A DNA stretch of 64,000 nt, taken from the NCBI GenBank assembly GCA_016874095.1, contig VGVH01000001.1, forward strand, positions 310,001-374,000. Reading direction: 5' to 3'. The notes beneath the pieces are model-generated. The model was not told where the DNA came from, did not search any database, and worked only from the letters and a program-made list of their open reading frames with translations. The DNA comes from Gammaproteobacteria bacterium. GTDB taxonomy: Bacteria > Pseudomonadota > Gammaproteobacteria > Steroidobacterales > GCA-2729495. Positions 56,765 to 64,000 of this stretch are shown here, one piece after another (position 1 is the first letter of the stretch; each line of letters opens with the position of its first letter). The position numbers and the translations under genes were made by a program.

Positions 56765-57774
56765 GCGCGCCTGGGCAGGAACGAAGTCGCGTGCAACAGG
56801 TTGATGGTGGAAAGGACGAGCAGTGCCGCGCCGGCGTTGTGCGCGGTCGCCACGGCGAGCGGCAACCCGAACCACACGGTGCTCACGCCGAGCACCATCT
56901 GCAGGCTCACGGCGGCGATGACGAGCCAGCCGGCGAGTGTCACGCGCGGCGGGTAGTGGCTGCGGCGGGTCGCCCGGCCCGCGACGATGACCAGCAACGC
57001 GAGCGTGACCAGCGCGCCCGCCCGATGCGTGAGGTGGATCGCGACGCGTGCCGCGGCATCCAGCACGCCACCCTCGTAGTTGATGCCGAGTCCGCGCCAG
57101 AGCACGAAAGCCTCTGCGAAATCCGCCTGCTCCGGCCACCATTGTCCAAGGCACTGTGGCAGGTCGGGGCAGGCCAGCGCGGCGTAGTTCGAGCTGGTCC
57201 AGCCACCGAGCAGGATCTGCCCGGTGAGCACCGCAAGCGCTGCAATTGCCGGCCAGAAGGCGCGTCGTCTGTCCGGCAGCGTTGCAGCCGACGGCTGCCG
57301 ACGCGCCTCGAGGATGAGCCACCAGGCCAAGCCGAGCGTCGCCAGGCCGCCGAGCAAATGCGCCACCACGATCAACGGCTTCACGAGCAGGGTCACTGTC
57401 AGCATGCCCAGGAGCCCCTGCAACACGACGGTCAGGAGCAGCAGCAACGGCATCACGACCGGCTGGCGGGGATCGCGCCGGTTCGCGAACGCCAGTCCCG
57501 CAATGCCGACGATACAAAGGCCGAGCGTCGTCGCCGCGTAGCGGTGGATCATCTCCTGCCACGCCTTCCACTCGTCGACTGGCTGATCCGGAAACCTGGC
57601 TATTGCCGCTTCATGCTCGTGCGACTCGTCGGGTACGGTGAGCTGGCCGTAGCAGCCGGGCCAGTCGGGGCAGCCGAGTCCCGCATCGTTGAGGCGCACC
57701 CAGGCGCCAAGCACGACCACGACCAGCGTCAGCGATACGGCGACGAGCAGCAGGCGGCGATACCAGTCGTACAT
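56761..57774 (-). CDS. ctaA: haem A synthase
   Basis: 337 residues, eight helices. GAWVRLNDAGLGCPDWPGCYGQL and the internal-repeat GGWTSSNYAALACPDLPQC hold the conserved Cys pairs; haem-ligand histidines are in EMIHRYAATTLG, VAHLLGGLATL, HLTHRAGALV and TAHNAGAALL. Converts haem O to haem A for the oxidase encoded on the other strand. ctaB, which usually follows, is not here. Confidence 0.96.
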   Translation of the reverse strand: MYDWYRRLLLVAVSLTLVVVVLGAWVRLNDAGLGCPDWPGCYGQLTVPDESHEHEAAIARFPDQPVDEWKAWQEMIHRYAATTLGLCIVGIAGLAFANRRDPRQPVVMPLLLLLTVVLQGLLGMLTVTLLVKPLIVVAHLLGGLATLGLAWWLILEARRQPSAATLPDRRRAFWPAIAALAVLTGQILLGGWTSSNYAALACPDLPQCLGQWWPEQADFAEAFVLWRGLGINYEGGVLDAAARVAIHLTHRAGALVTLALLVIVAGRATRRSHYPPRVTLAGWLVIAAVSLQMVLGVSTVWFGLPLAVATAHNAGAALLVLSTINLLHATSFLPRRA

Positions 57775-57776
57775 GG

Positions 57777-58376
57777 TCAGCCGATCGTCGAGGCTTTAAG
57801 CAGGTGTTTGATATCGGCATGCATGCCCTTCATGCCGGTGCCCGCGGGGTAGCGCAGCAGCACGTTGCCGAGCGGATCGGCGAGAAACACTTCGTGCCCG
57901 CCACGCGGCTCGATGACGCGCACGAGATTCGCGACGTCGGCCGCGCTGGTCGTGTAGCCGAGGCCGGGGTGCTCAGCGGCGAAAAACGCCTCGTCGGGCG
58001 TGCCCTGCGTGACGACGAACAGGCGCTGCACGCGTTCCATGTCGCGACCGAGCGCGCGACGCACCTGGCGTATCTCGACCAGCGCCTGACGGCAACCGGC
58101 GTCGCAGGCCCCAGTGCCCACATATATAAGAGTCCACCTGCCCTGCAGCATGCGCGTCCTGCCCGGTTCGCCGGGCTGGTCAAAGCCGACGTTCGCGAGT
58201 GGTCGTGCCGGCTGGTAAAGCTCGCCGTGATGCGTGGTGCCCTGCGGCCGCCACTGGAAACCGGTGAAGTAGAGGACCATCGCGACAGCGACGGGACCGA
58301 GGAACACCAGAGTGAGCAGCAGCAGAGTGCGGCGATTCTTGGGCACCTGGGGGATCGGGTGGACGGCGTCATTCAT
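57777..58376 (-). CDS. SCO1/SenC-like membrane-anchored thioredoxin-fold protein
   Basis: 199 residues. An N-terminal anchor (RRTLLLLTLVFLGPVAVAMVLYF) precedes a thioredoxin-like domain with CDAGC, a CxxxC pair typical of Sco proteins, in WTLIYVGTGACDAGCRQAL. A copper ligand His would be expected near VFLADPLGN; a candidate is GGHEVF. Likely a copper or redox chaperone for CuA assembly, supported by its place between ctaA and SURF1. Overlaps SURF1 by 8 bp. Confidence 0.82.
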   Translation of the reverse strand: MNDAVHPIPQVPKNRRTLLLLTLVFLGPVAVAMVLYFTGFQWRPQGTTHHGELYQPARPLANVGFDQPGEPGRTRMLQGRWTLIYVGTGACDAGCRQALVEIRQVRRALGRDMERVQRLFVVTQGTPDEAFFAAEHPGLGYTTSAADVANLVRVIEPRGGHEVFLADPLGNVLLRYPAGTGMKGMHADIKHLLKASTIG

Positions 58377-59103
58377 GGTGGTAGGCCGAGTGCGACACGC
58401 GGCGCCAGTTCAGGACGACATAGAGTACGACGACCAGCCCCGCGAGCGCGAACCATTGCACGGCATAGCCGATGTGCTCGACCGGTGTCAGCAGCGCCGG
58501 GCGCCAGCGGCGGTCGAAGCCGTCCGCGCCGACGGGATCGAGGAGCAGCTGGTAATCCCGTACCGGGTAGCCGAGCGCCTGCGCGAGATCCGCAGCCGTC
58601 GGGTACAGCATGACGCGGGGCCAAGGCAGGTCAGGCCGGGTGTCCGACGGACCAGCCCGCAAAGCGGCCCGCGGCAGCGCGTCGAGCAGTCCCGTGACCT
58701 GGCGCGGCGCATCGCCCACCGCGAGGTCGGGCAGTTTCCGGCGGTCCGGATTCGCGGGTATCCAGCCGCGGTTCACGAGCAGGGCTGTGCCGTCGCCGAC
58801 GAGCGGCGTCAGCACCTCGTAGCCGGCACGGCCGTCGCGCGTCCGGGCGTCGAGCAGCACCTGGTGCGCGACGTCGTAACCGCCGGAGGCCATGATGACG
58901 GCGTAGCGCTGCGTGGCGAGCGCAGCGCCGTCGGTCGGGGCAGGTGCCGGCGCGCCGGCGGACCCGGTGTCGAAGCGCTCGAACAAGACGTCCTTCTGCT
59001 CTGAACGGTCGAGCTGCCAGTTGCCCAGGCCGACGAAGGCGCCACCGAGCACGAGCGTGCCCAGGGATGCCCAGAGGGGTGGCTGGAAGCGACGGGCCGG
59101 CAT
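58369..59103 (-). CDS. SURF1-family cytochrome oxidase assembly protein
   Basis: 244 residues: two membrane helices flanking a periplasmic domain. MPARRFQPPLWASLGTLVLGGAFVGLGNWQLDRSEQKDVL and LLVNRGWIPANPDRR, DPVGADGFDRRWRPALLTPVEHIGYAVQWFALAGLVVVLYVVLNWRR match SURF1. Helps insert haem a. First gene of the minus-strand SURF1-Sco-ctaA series and divergent from the small DUF2909 gene. Confidence 0.93.
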   Translation of the reverse strand: MPARRFQPPLWASLGTLVLGGAFVGLGNWQLDRSEQKDVLFERFDTGSAGAPAPAPTDGAALATQRYAVIMASGGYDVAHQVLLDARTRDGRAGYEVLTPLVGDGTALLVNRGWIPANPDRRKLPDLAVGDAPRQVTGLLDALPRAALRAGPSDTRPDLPWPRVMLYPTAADLAQALGYPVRDYQLLLDPVGADGFDRRWRPALLTPVEHIGYAVQWFALAGLVVVLYVVLNWRRVSHSAYHHE

Positions 59104-59112
59104 GGGGTGCGG

Positions 59113-59122
59113 ATTGTACAAT
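59113..59122. promoter_or_regulatory. palindromic ATTGTACAAT giving a shared bidirectional -10
   Basis: The 10-bp palindrome contains TACAAT on both strands. On the plus strand TACAAT (59117-59122) ends 8 nt before the DUF2909 ATG; on the minus strand TACAAT (59118-59113) ends 9 nt before the SURF1 ATG. The two start codons are only 27 bp apart and neither has a Shine-Dalgarno. Confidence 0.55.
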
Positions 59123-59130
59123 CCCGGACC

Positions 59131-59349
59131 ATGAAGCTCTTCGTCATACTGGTCCTGCTCGGCATCGTCTACAGCATGGGCTCGGCCCTGTACTTCCTGA
59201 TGAAGGACAAGGAGGACGGACAGCGGGTGCTGCGCGCCCTTACGATCCGGGTGGCACTGTCCGTGTTCTTGTTCCTGCTGCTGGTGATCGCCTACGTTGC
59301 CGGCCTCGTGCAGCCAACCGGCCTGCCTGCCGGCCCCCACTCGCCCTGA
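59131..59349 (+). CDS. twin-transmembrane protein (DUF2909)
   Basis: 72 residues: MKLFVILVLLGIVYSMGSALYFLMKDKEDGQRVLRALTIRVALSVFLFLLLVIAYVAGLVQP, with two helices and a central KDK motif typical of DUF2909. Commonly found beside cytochrome oxidase assembly genes. Confidence 0.9.
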   Translation: MKLFVILVLLGIVYSMGSALYFLMKDKEDGQRVLRALTIRVALSVFLFLLLVIAYVAGLVQPTGLPAGPHSP

Positions 59350-59520
59350 AGGCCGGGGCTGCTGGCTTTCAATCAGGGATTCGATATGACACACTCCGGC
59401 AAAGTCTTGTGCCGCTGCTGCCTTTTGGCCTGCAGCGCGGCACCACGAAGAAGCGCGAGGACAGGCTTCAGTGGCATGGACGCAAACGCTGGAGCCCTCC
59501 TGGCATAGGGGGACGCTCCC
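59350..59520. other. 171-bp spacer, nothing firm
   Basis: Contains a 39-residue open frame (59386-59505) rich in Cys and Arg with no ribosome binding site or family resemblance, and a partial hairpin. It ends with AGGGGGACG upstream of the next ATG, a usable ribosome binding site. Confidence 0.4.
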
Positions 59521-60111
59521 ATGATTTGCCTCTACTATCTGGCGCCGAGTCTCGAGAGCACGCAGCGGATCACCGATGACCTGCACGCCGCCGGCGTCCA
59601 GGACTTCTTCCTCCACGTCATTTCCCGCGATGAGTCGGGGCTGAGAACCCGGCACATCCATTCCAGCAACTACCTGGAAACGCGCGACATCATCCGCGAT
59701 GGATTCATCGGGGCTGCGCTCGGGCTGGCGCTCGGCCTGGTCCTCGTAATCGCCGCCATGTACTTCGAGCCATTCGGGCCCGGCGTGCCGCCGTTCATCT
59801 TCGCGCTGATCGTCGGGGTGATCACGCTGTTCGGCGCCTGGGAGGGCGGGCTGGCCGGCATCGCCTCCGAGAACAAGAAGCTCGCCAAGTTTCATCACGA
59901 TCTCGAAGCGGGGCGCTTCCTGATTCTGATCTACGCGCGCAAAGCGCAGGGCCCGGCGGTGCGCGGGATGATGCGAGCCAAGCACCCGGAGGCCGAACTC
60001 GCCGCGGCGGATCGGCATTTCATCAATCCCTTCAGCAAGGTGCGCAAGCGTGCCCATCACCGGCACGGGGCGGCCGCGCGAGGGGGAAGCGCGCAACAAA
60101 GTAGTCAGTAG
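59521..60111 (+). CDS. membrane protein of unknown function with two central helices
   Basis: 196 residues. N-terminal domain MICLYYLAPSLESTQRITDDLHAAGVQDFFLHVISRDESG resembles a ferredoxin-like alpha/beta unit. Then comes a Gly-rich double helix (GFIGAALGLALGLVLVIAAMYF, FIFALIVGVITLFGAWEGGLAGIAS), and a second alpha/beta segment (RFLILIYARKAQGPAVRGMMRAKHPEAEL) before a basic tail. The layout recalls general-stress 17M-type proteins with a glycine-zipper core. Upstream of the oxidase genes; no function assigned. Confidence 0.72.
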   Translation: MICLYYLAPSLESTQRITDDLHAAGVQDFFLHVISRDESGLRTRHIHSSNYLETRDIIRDGFIGAALGLALGLVLVIAAMYFEPFGPGVPPFIFALIVGVITLFGAWEGGLAGIASENKKLAKFHHDLEAGRFLILIYARKAQGPAVRGMMRAKHPEAELAAADRHFINPFSKVRKRAHHRHGAAARGGSAQQSSQ

Positions 60112-60134
60112 GATTCGCACAAAGGAAGTCGGCA

Positions 60135-61526
60135 ATGTCGCTAGCGGTGGTCCTCATACTGCTCGTGGTCGGCTCAGTGATCTTTCATTTCCTCAGTCCG
60201 TGGTGGTTTACGCCGATCGCGTCGAACTGGGGAATGATGGACACCACGGTCGACATCACCTTCTGGGTGACGGGGATCGTATTCGTGGCCGTAAACCTGT
60301 TCATGGCCTACGCGATCATCCGCTTCCGACACCGGCAGGGGCAGCGCGCCAAGTACGAACCCGAGAACAAGAAACTCGAGTGGTGGCTGACGGTCATCAC
60401 GACGATCGGCGTGGTGGCCATGCTCACACCGGGCCTCTTCGTCTGGGCTGACTTCGTCGCCGTGCCGAAGGATGCTGCGATCGTTGAAGTCGTCGGCCGG
60501 CAATGGAACTGGAGCTTCCGCTATCCTGGTGATGACGGGGTTCTCGGGGCCTCCAGCGCCAAGCTGACCACCCCCGACAATCCGTTCGGCATCGATCCTC
60601 AGGACGCAGCCGGCCAGGACGACGTCGTGGTATCGGACCAGGAATTGCGGCTGCCCCTCGACCGGCCCGTCAAGCTGCTATTGCGGTCGACCGATGTCCT
60701 GCACAACTTCACCGTGCCGCAATTCCGCGTGAAGATGGACTTGGTCCCCGGCATGGTGACCTACGTCTGGCTCACACCGACGAAGACAGGAACCTTCGAG
60801 ATTCTCTGTGAGGAGCTGTGCGGCCTCGCTCATTTCGCGATGCGCGGCAAAGTGATCGTCGACGAGCCGGACGCTTACGCGACCTGGCTCGCGCAGCAGC
60901 GCAGCTTCGCCGGCACGCAGTCGCTGGCAGCGGCCGACCCCGTCGCGGGCCAGGTTTCCTACGCCACCTGCGCCGCCTGCCACGGTGCGCAGGGTGAAGG
61001 CAACGTACTGCTCAACGCACCAGCGCTGGCCGGCCAGCCAGGTTGGTATATCGATCGCCAGCTCGCGAACTTCAGGAAGGGCCTGCGTGGTGCCGCGCCG
61101 GGCGACACCTTCGGTCCGCAGATGGTGGGTTTCGCGAGCATACTGGATGCGGCCGCGACGCGTAATCTCATCGCCTATCTACAGACGCTGCCAGACCCGC
61201 GACCAGAGCAGAGCGTTTCCGGCGACGCCAGCGCCGGAGCCCGGCTCTATGACACCTGCGCGGGTTGCCATGGCGTCGATGGGCAGGGCATCTGGACGAG
61301 CAACGGTCCGCGGCTGGCGAACCTCGGCGACTGGTACCTCGAGCGCCAGCTGAAGTATTTCAAGCAGGGCGTGCGCGGCAAGCATCCACAGGATTTTCAC
61401 GGGGCCCAGATGGCGTTACTGATGGGCACCTTGCGTGACGATCGTGCCATCGCCGACGTGGTCGCCTACATCAACACGCTGGGCTCGGGACCGGCAATGG
61501 CGGCGGCTGGCACGGCGGCCCGGTAG
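60135..61526 (+). CDS. coxB: cytochrome c oxidase subunit II fused to two cytochrome c domains
   Basis: 463 residues. Two N-terminal helices, then the CuA cupredoxin domain with VVGRQWNWSF, the CuA His in STDVLHNFTVPQF and the CuA loop CEELCGLAHFAM (two Cys, Glu, His, Met). Two cytochrome c domains follow with haem sites CAACH (about residue 280) and CAGCH (about residue 376). This is a caa3-type subunit with an extra haem domain, so it probably takes electrons directly from a soluble cytochrome or bc1. AAAGGAAG precedes the ATG. Confidence 0.96.
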   Translation: MSLAVVLILLVVGSVIFHFLSPWWFTPIASNWGMMDTTVDITFWVTGIVFVAVNLFMAYAIIRFRHRQGQRAKYEPENKKLEWWLTVITTIGVVAMLTPGLFVWADFVAVPKDAAIVEVVGRQWNWSFRYPGDDGVLGASSAKLTTPDNPFGIDPQDAAGQDDVVVSDQELRLPLDRPVKLLLRSTDVLHNFTVPQFRVKMDLVPGMVTYVWLTPTKTGTFEILCEELCGLAHFAMRGKVIVDEPDAYATWLAQQRSFAGTQSLAAADPVAGQVSYATCAACHGAQGEGNVLLNAPALAGQPGWYIDRQLANFRKGLRGAAPGDTFGPQMVGFASILDAAATRNLIAYLQTLPDPRPEQSVSGDASAGARLYDTCAGCHGVDGQGIWTSNGPRLANLGDWYLERQLKYFKQGVRGKHPQDFHGAQMALLMGTLRDDRAIADVVAYINTLGSGPAMAAAGTAAR

Positions 61527-61545
61527 GGTTCAAGGGGATACAACA

Positions 61546-63306
61546 ATGGCATACGTAGCAATCGCCGACCGCGACACGCACCTGCATGACCCGCAGACGT
61601 TCGTCACGAAGTACATCTGGAGCCAGGACCACAAGGTCATCGCCATCCAGTATTCCCTGATCGCCATCGGCGTGGGTCTGGTAGCGCTGGTCCTGTCCGG
61701 GATGATGCGCCTGCAGCTCGGTTTTCCGGACACGTTCTCCTTCATCACCCCGAACAACTATCTCCAGTTCATCACCATGCACGGCATGATCATGGTGATC
61801 TATCTGCTCACCGCGCTGTTCCTCGGCGGATTCGGCAACTACCTCATTCCCCTCATGGTCGGCGCGCGCGACATGGTATTCCCGTACATGAACATGCTGA
61901 GCGTGTGGGTCTACCTGCTCGCCGTCCTGGTGCTCCTGGCCAGCTATTTCGTGCCCGGGGGGCCGACGGGCGCCGGCTGGACGCTCTATCCGCCGCAAGC
62001 CATCCTCCCCGGTACCGCCGGCGCGAGCTGGGGGATCATCCTCATGCTTGTTTCGCTCGCGATTTTCATCGTGGCGTTCACGATGGGCGGGCTGAACTAC
62101 GTCTGCACGGTGCTACAGGCACGCTGCCGTGGCATGACGCTGATGCGGATGCCGCTGAGCATCTGGGGCATCTTCATGGCGACGATTCTCGGCCTGCTGG
62201 CGTTTCCCGCCTTGCTGGTCAGCGCCATCATGATGATCCTCGATAGCCTGATCGGCACCAGCTTCTTCATGCCGGCCATCGTTTCGATGGGCGAGCAGCT
62301 CGCCTACGAGGGCGGCAGTCCGATCCTGTTCCAGCACCTGTTCTGGTTTTTCGGGCATCCGGAGGTCTACATCGTCGCGCTGCCGGCGTTCGGCATCGTG
62401 TCCGATCTGCTGAGCGTGCATGCCCGCAAGAACATCTTCGGCTACCGGATGATGGTGTGGGCGATTCTGGCGATCGGCGGACTGAGCTTCGTCGTCTGGG
62501 CCCATCACATGTACGTGAGTGGCATGAATCCCTATTTCGGTTTCTTCTTCGCCACGACTACGTTGATCATTGCGGTGCCGACGGCAATCAAGGTGTACAA
62601 CTGGGTGCTCACCTTGTGGCATGGCGACATACACCTGCGCGTGCCCATGCTGTTCGCGATCGGTTTCATCTTCACCTTCATTCACGGCGGCCTGACCGGC
62701 CTGTTCCTCGGCAACGTCACCGTGGATCTGCCGTTGTCGGACACCTACTTCGTCGTCGGGCACTTCCACATGGTGATGGGCGTGTCCCCGATCCTGGTTG
62801 TCTTTGGCGCGATCTATCACTGGTTCCCGAAGATCACCGGGAAGATGTACAACGAGACGCTCGGCAAGTGGCACTTCTGGCTGACCTTCCTCGGTACCTA
62901 CTCGATCTACCTGCCGATGCATTACCTGGGCATACTCGGTGTGCCACGCCGCTATTTCGCACTCGGCGAGACGGAATTCATTCCAGATTCCGCGCACATC
63001 GCCAACGAGAGTATTACGATTTCCGCGTTGATCGTCGCGGTCGTGCAGATCCTGTTTATCATCAACATGGTCTGGAGCACATGGCGCGGGCAGAAGGCGG
63101 ACCCGAATCCTTGGGGTGCAACCACGCTGGAGTGGCAAACGCCGGACACGCCGCCCAAGCATGGCAACTGGGGTCCGAAGTTGCCCGAGGTGTATCGCTG
63201 GGCTTACGACTTCAGCGTGCCTGGCGCAGCGCGTGACTTCATCCCGCAGAACGAGCCGCTGGATCCGAAGATCGCCCCTGGCAGAGACCACGGCGTCCAC
63301 GCGTGA
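61546..63306 (+). CDS. ctaD: cytochrome c oxidase subunit I
   Basis: 586 residues, twelve or more helices. Haem a ligand His in FITMHGMIMVIYL; CuB/Tyr site in FGHPEVYIVALPAFG; CuB histidines in VVWAHHMYVSGM; haem a3/a ligands in VVGHFHMVMG; K-channel Lys in AVPTAIKVYNW. Type A haem-copper oxidase. The ATG at 61546 is chosen; upstream open frame lies inside coxB. Stop overlaps the GTG of the next gene. Confidence 0.97.
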   Translation: MAYVAIADRDTHLHDPQTFVTKYIWSQDHKVIAIQYSLIAIGVGLVALVLSGMMRLQLGFPDTFSFITPNNYLQFITMHGMIMVIYLLTALFLGGFGNYLIPLMVGARDMVFPYMNMLSVWVYLLAVLVLLASYFVPGGPTGAGWTLYPPQAILPGTAGASWGIILMLVSLAIFIVAFTMGGLNYVCTVLQARCRGMTLMRMPLSIWGIFMATILGLLAFPALLVSAIMMILDSLIGTSFFMPAIVSMGEQLAYEGGSPILFQHLFWFFGHPEVYIVALPAFGIVSDLLSVHARKNIFGYRMMVWAILAIGGLSFVVWAHHMYVSGMNPYFGFFFATTTLIIAVPTAIKVYNWVLTLWHGDIHLRVPMLFAIGFIFTFIHGGLTGLFLGNVTVDLPLSDTYFVVGHFHMVMGVSPILVVFGAIYHWFPKITGKMYNETLGKWHFWLTFLGTYSIYLPMHYLGILGVPRRYFALGETEFIPDSAHIANESITISALIVAVVQILFIINMVWSTWRGQKADPNPWGATTLEWQTPDTPPKHGNWGPKLPEVYRWAYDFSVPGAARDFIPQNEPLDPKIAPGRDHGVHA

Positions 63307-63974
63307 GCACGACCGTACTGTTCGTTCTCGTTCTGGCCGGCGTCGTCGGCTGGTGGTTGTTCGCCCGGCAGCTGACCGGGAGGCCGTGGGAACTCGCGCA
63401 ACGCAAGCTCGATGATTCGCACGAAGGCGCCACGCTCGCCGTCAGCCCCGCTCGCACCGGGCTGTGGGTGTTGCTTGCCGTCATCAGCTCTTTTTTCGCG
63501 CTGTTCATGTCGGCCTATGGCATGCGCATGATGCTCGACGATTGGCGACCGCTCGCGGAGCCGTCTTTGCTATGGGGTAACACCCTGATCCTCGTACTGA
63601 GCAGCATCGCGTTTCAATGGACGCGCGTCGCCGCTCGGCGTGGCGATCGTCCCGCCGTGCAGACGGGCCTCATCGTCACGGGGTTTTTTACCTTTGCTTT
63701 CCTTGCCGGCCAGGTACTCGCCTGGCGGCAGCTCAGTGCATCGGGGCAATATCTCCACAGTAACGTGGCCAACGCCTTTTTCTTCCTGCTCACCGGCTTG
63801 CACGGTCTGCACCTGCTTGGGGGTCTCGCGGCGTGGGCCAGGACGATGCTGCGCCTCATGCAAGCCGGCACGGCCTTGGGTCAGGCCCGCCAGAGCGTCG
63901 AGCTCTGTGCAACCTATTGGCACTACCTGCTGCTTGTCTGGTTGGTGCTGTTCGGAATGTTGTTAGCCACATAG
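63303..63974 (+). CDS. cytochrome c oxidase subunit III-like protein
   Basis: 223 residues, about six helices: an N-terminal helix (TTVLFVLVLAGVVGWWLFARQL), then a five-helix core with LLWGNTLILVLSSIAFQWTRVAARRG, FFTFAFLAGQVLAWRQL, NAFFFLLTGLHGLHLLGGLAAW and SVELCATYWHYLLLVWLVLFGMLL. HGLHLLGG and the ATYWHYLLLVW ending are subunit III signatures. GTG start overlaps the ctaD stop (GTGA). Confidence 0.9.
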   Translation: MSTTVLFVLVLAGVVGWWLFARQLTGRPWELAQRKLDDSHEGATLAVSPARTGLWVLLAVISSFFALFMSAYGMRMMLDDWRPLAEPSLLWGNTLILVLSSIAFQWTRVAARRGDRPAVQTGLIVTGFFTFAFLAGQVLAWRQLSASGQYLHSNVANAFFFLLTGLHGLHLLGGLAAWARTMLRLMQAGTALGQARQSVELCATYWHYLLLVWLVLFGMLLAT

Positions 63975-63992
63975 TCGGGGGCACACAGGCGC

Positions 63993-64000
63993 ATGAGCGA
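63993..64000 (+). CDS. start of a further gene cut by the window edge
   Basis: ATGAGCGA follows TCGGGGG and lies 18 bp after the subunit III stop; it is likely the next oxidase operon gene, but only eight bases are visible. Confidence 0.25.

Overview
The window is about 64 kb of GC-rich bacterial DNA around the chromosomal replication origin of a gammaproteobacterium. The core gene order supports this: dnaN and dnaA on the minus strand, divergent from rpmH-rnpA-yidC-mnmE, then mnmG, rsmG, parA, parB, atpIBEFHAGDC, glmU and glmS on the plus strand, as in Pseudomonas, Xanthomonas and relatives. Lineage below class level cannot be fixed by eye. High GC, a PEP-CTERM protein, TRAP transport and a caa3-type oxidase suggest a free-living aerobe near the Xanthomonadales/Nevskiales/Steroidobacterales.

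Layout. 0-6.1 kb: replication initiation, probable oriC, rpmH/rnpA (rnpA lacks an ordinary start codon), yidC, mnmE. 6.1-15.1 kb: accessory block between mnmE and mnmG, with a broken FAD oxidoreductase, CPBP-like membrane protein, nitroreductase, SDR, MATE exporter, lipoprotein, PQQ dehydrogenase with unusual active-site residues, and a GGDEF protein. 15.2-26 kb: mnmG, then a second accessory block with an oligopeptide ABC transporter (oppA, oppB, oppC, fused oppDF), a Sel1 protein, a PEP-CTERM protein, a SIMPL protein and cytochrome c4. 26-39 kb: rsmG-parAB-atp-glmU-glmS. 39-47.6 kb: 2OG oxygenase, PNPOx-like and CoA-binding proteins, a decayed BrnT toxin/antitoxin pair, a TRAP transporter, TauE-type permease, FKBP isomerase, HU protein and a dead DUF898 gene. 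47.6-55.1 kb: GIY-YIG protein, TPR protein, TrkH/TrkA, UvrD, RecQ. 55.2-64 kb: a PMT-like glycosyltransferase and the cytochrome oxidase region: ctaA, Sco-like protein and SURF1 on one strand, coxB (with two cytochrome c domains), ctaD and a subunit III gene on the other.

How it fits together. Most genes serve growth: replication and segregation, tRNA modification, membrane protein insertion, ATP synthesis, cell-wall precursor synthesis, K+ uptake and aerobic respiration. No prophage, CRISPR array, transposase, rRNA or tRNA was recognised.

The most unusual content is not protein-coding. At least five classes of palindromic element sit at gene ends. One has a conserved outer stem but different, still self-complementary, inner stems. 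Another pair of long hairpins shares only its loop. Several genes take their stop codon from such an element. A TANNNT box lies 6-9 nt upstream of many start codons, suggesting frequent leaderless transcripts; in one case a single palindromic -10 (ATTGTACAAT) appears to serve two divergent genes. I found no discrete new multi-gene system. The palindromic elements are the best candidate for something undescribed.
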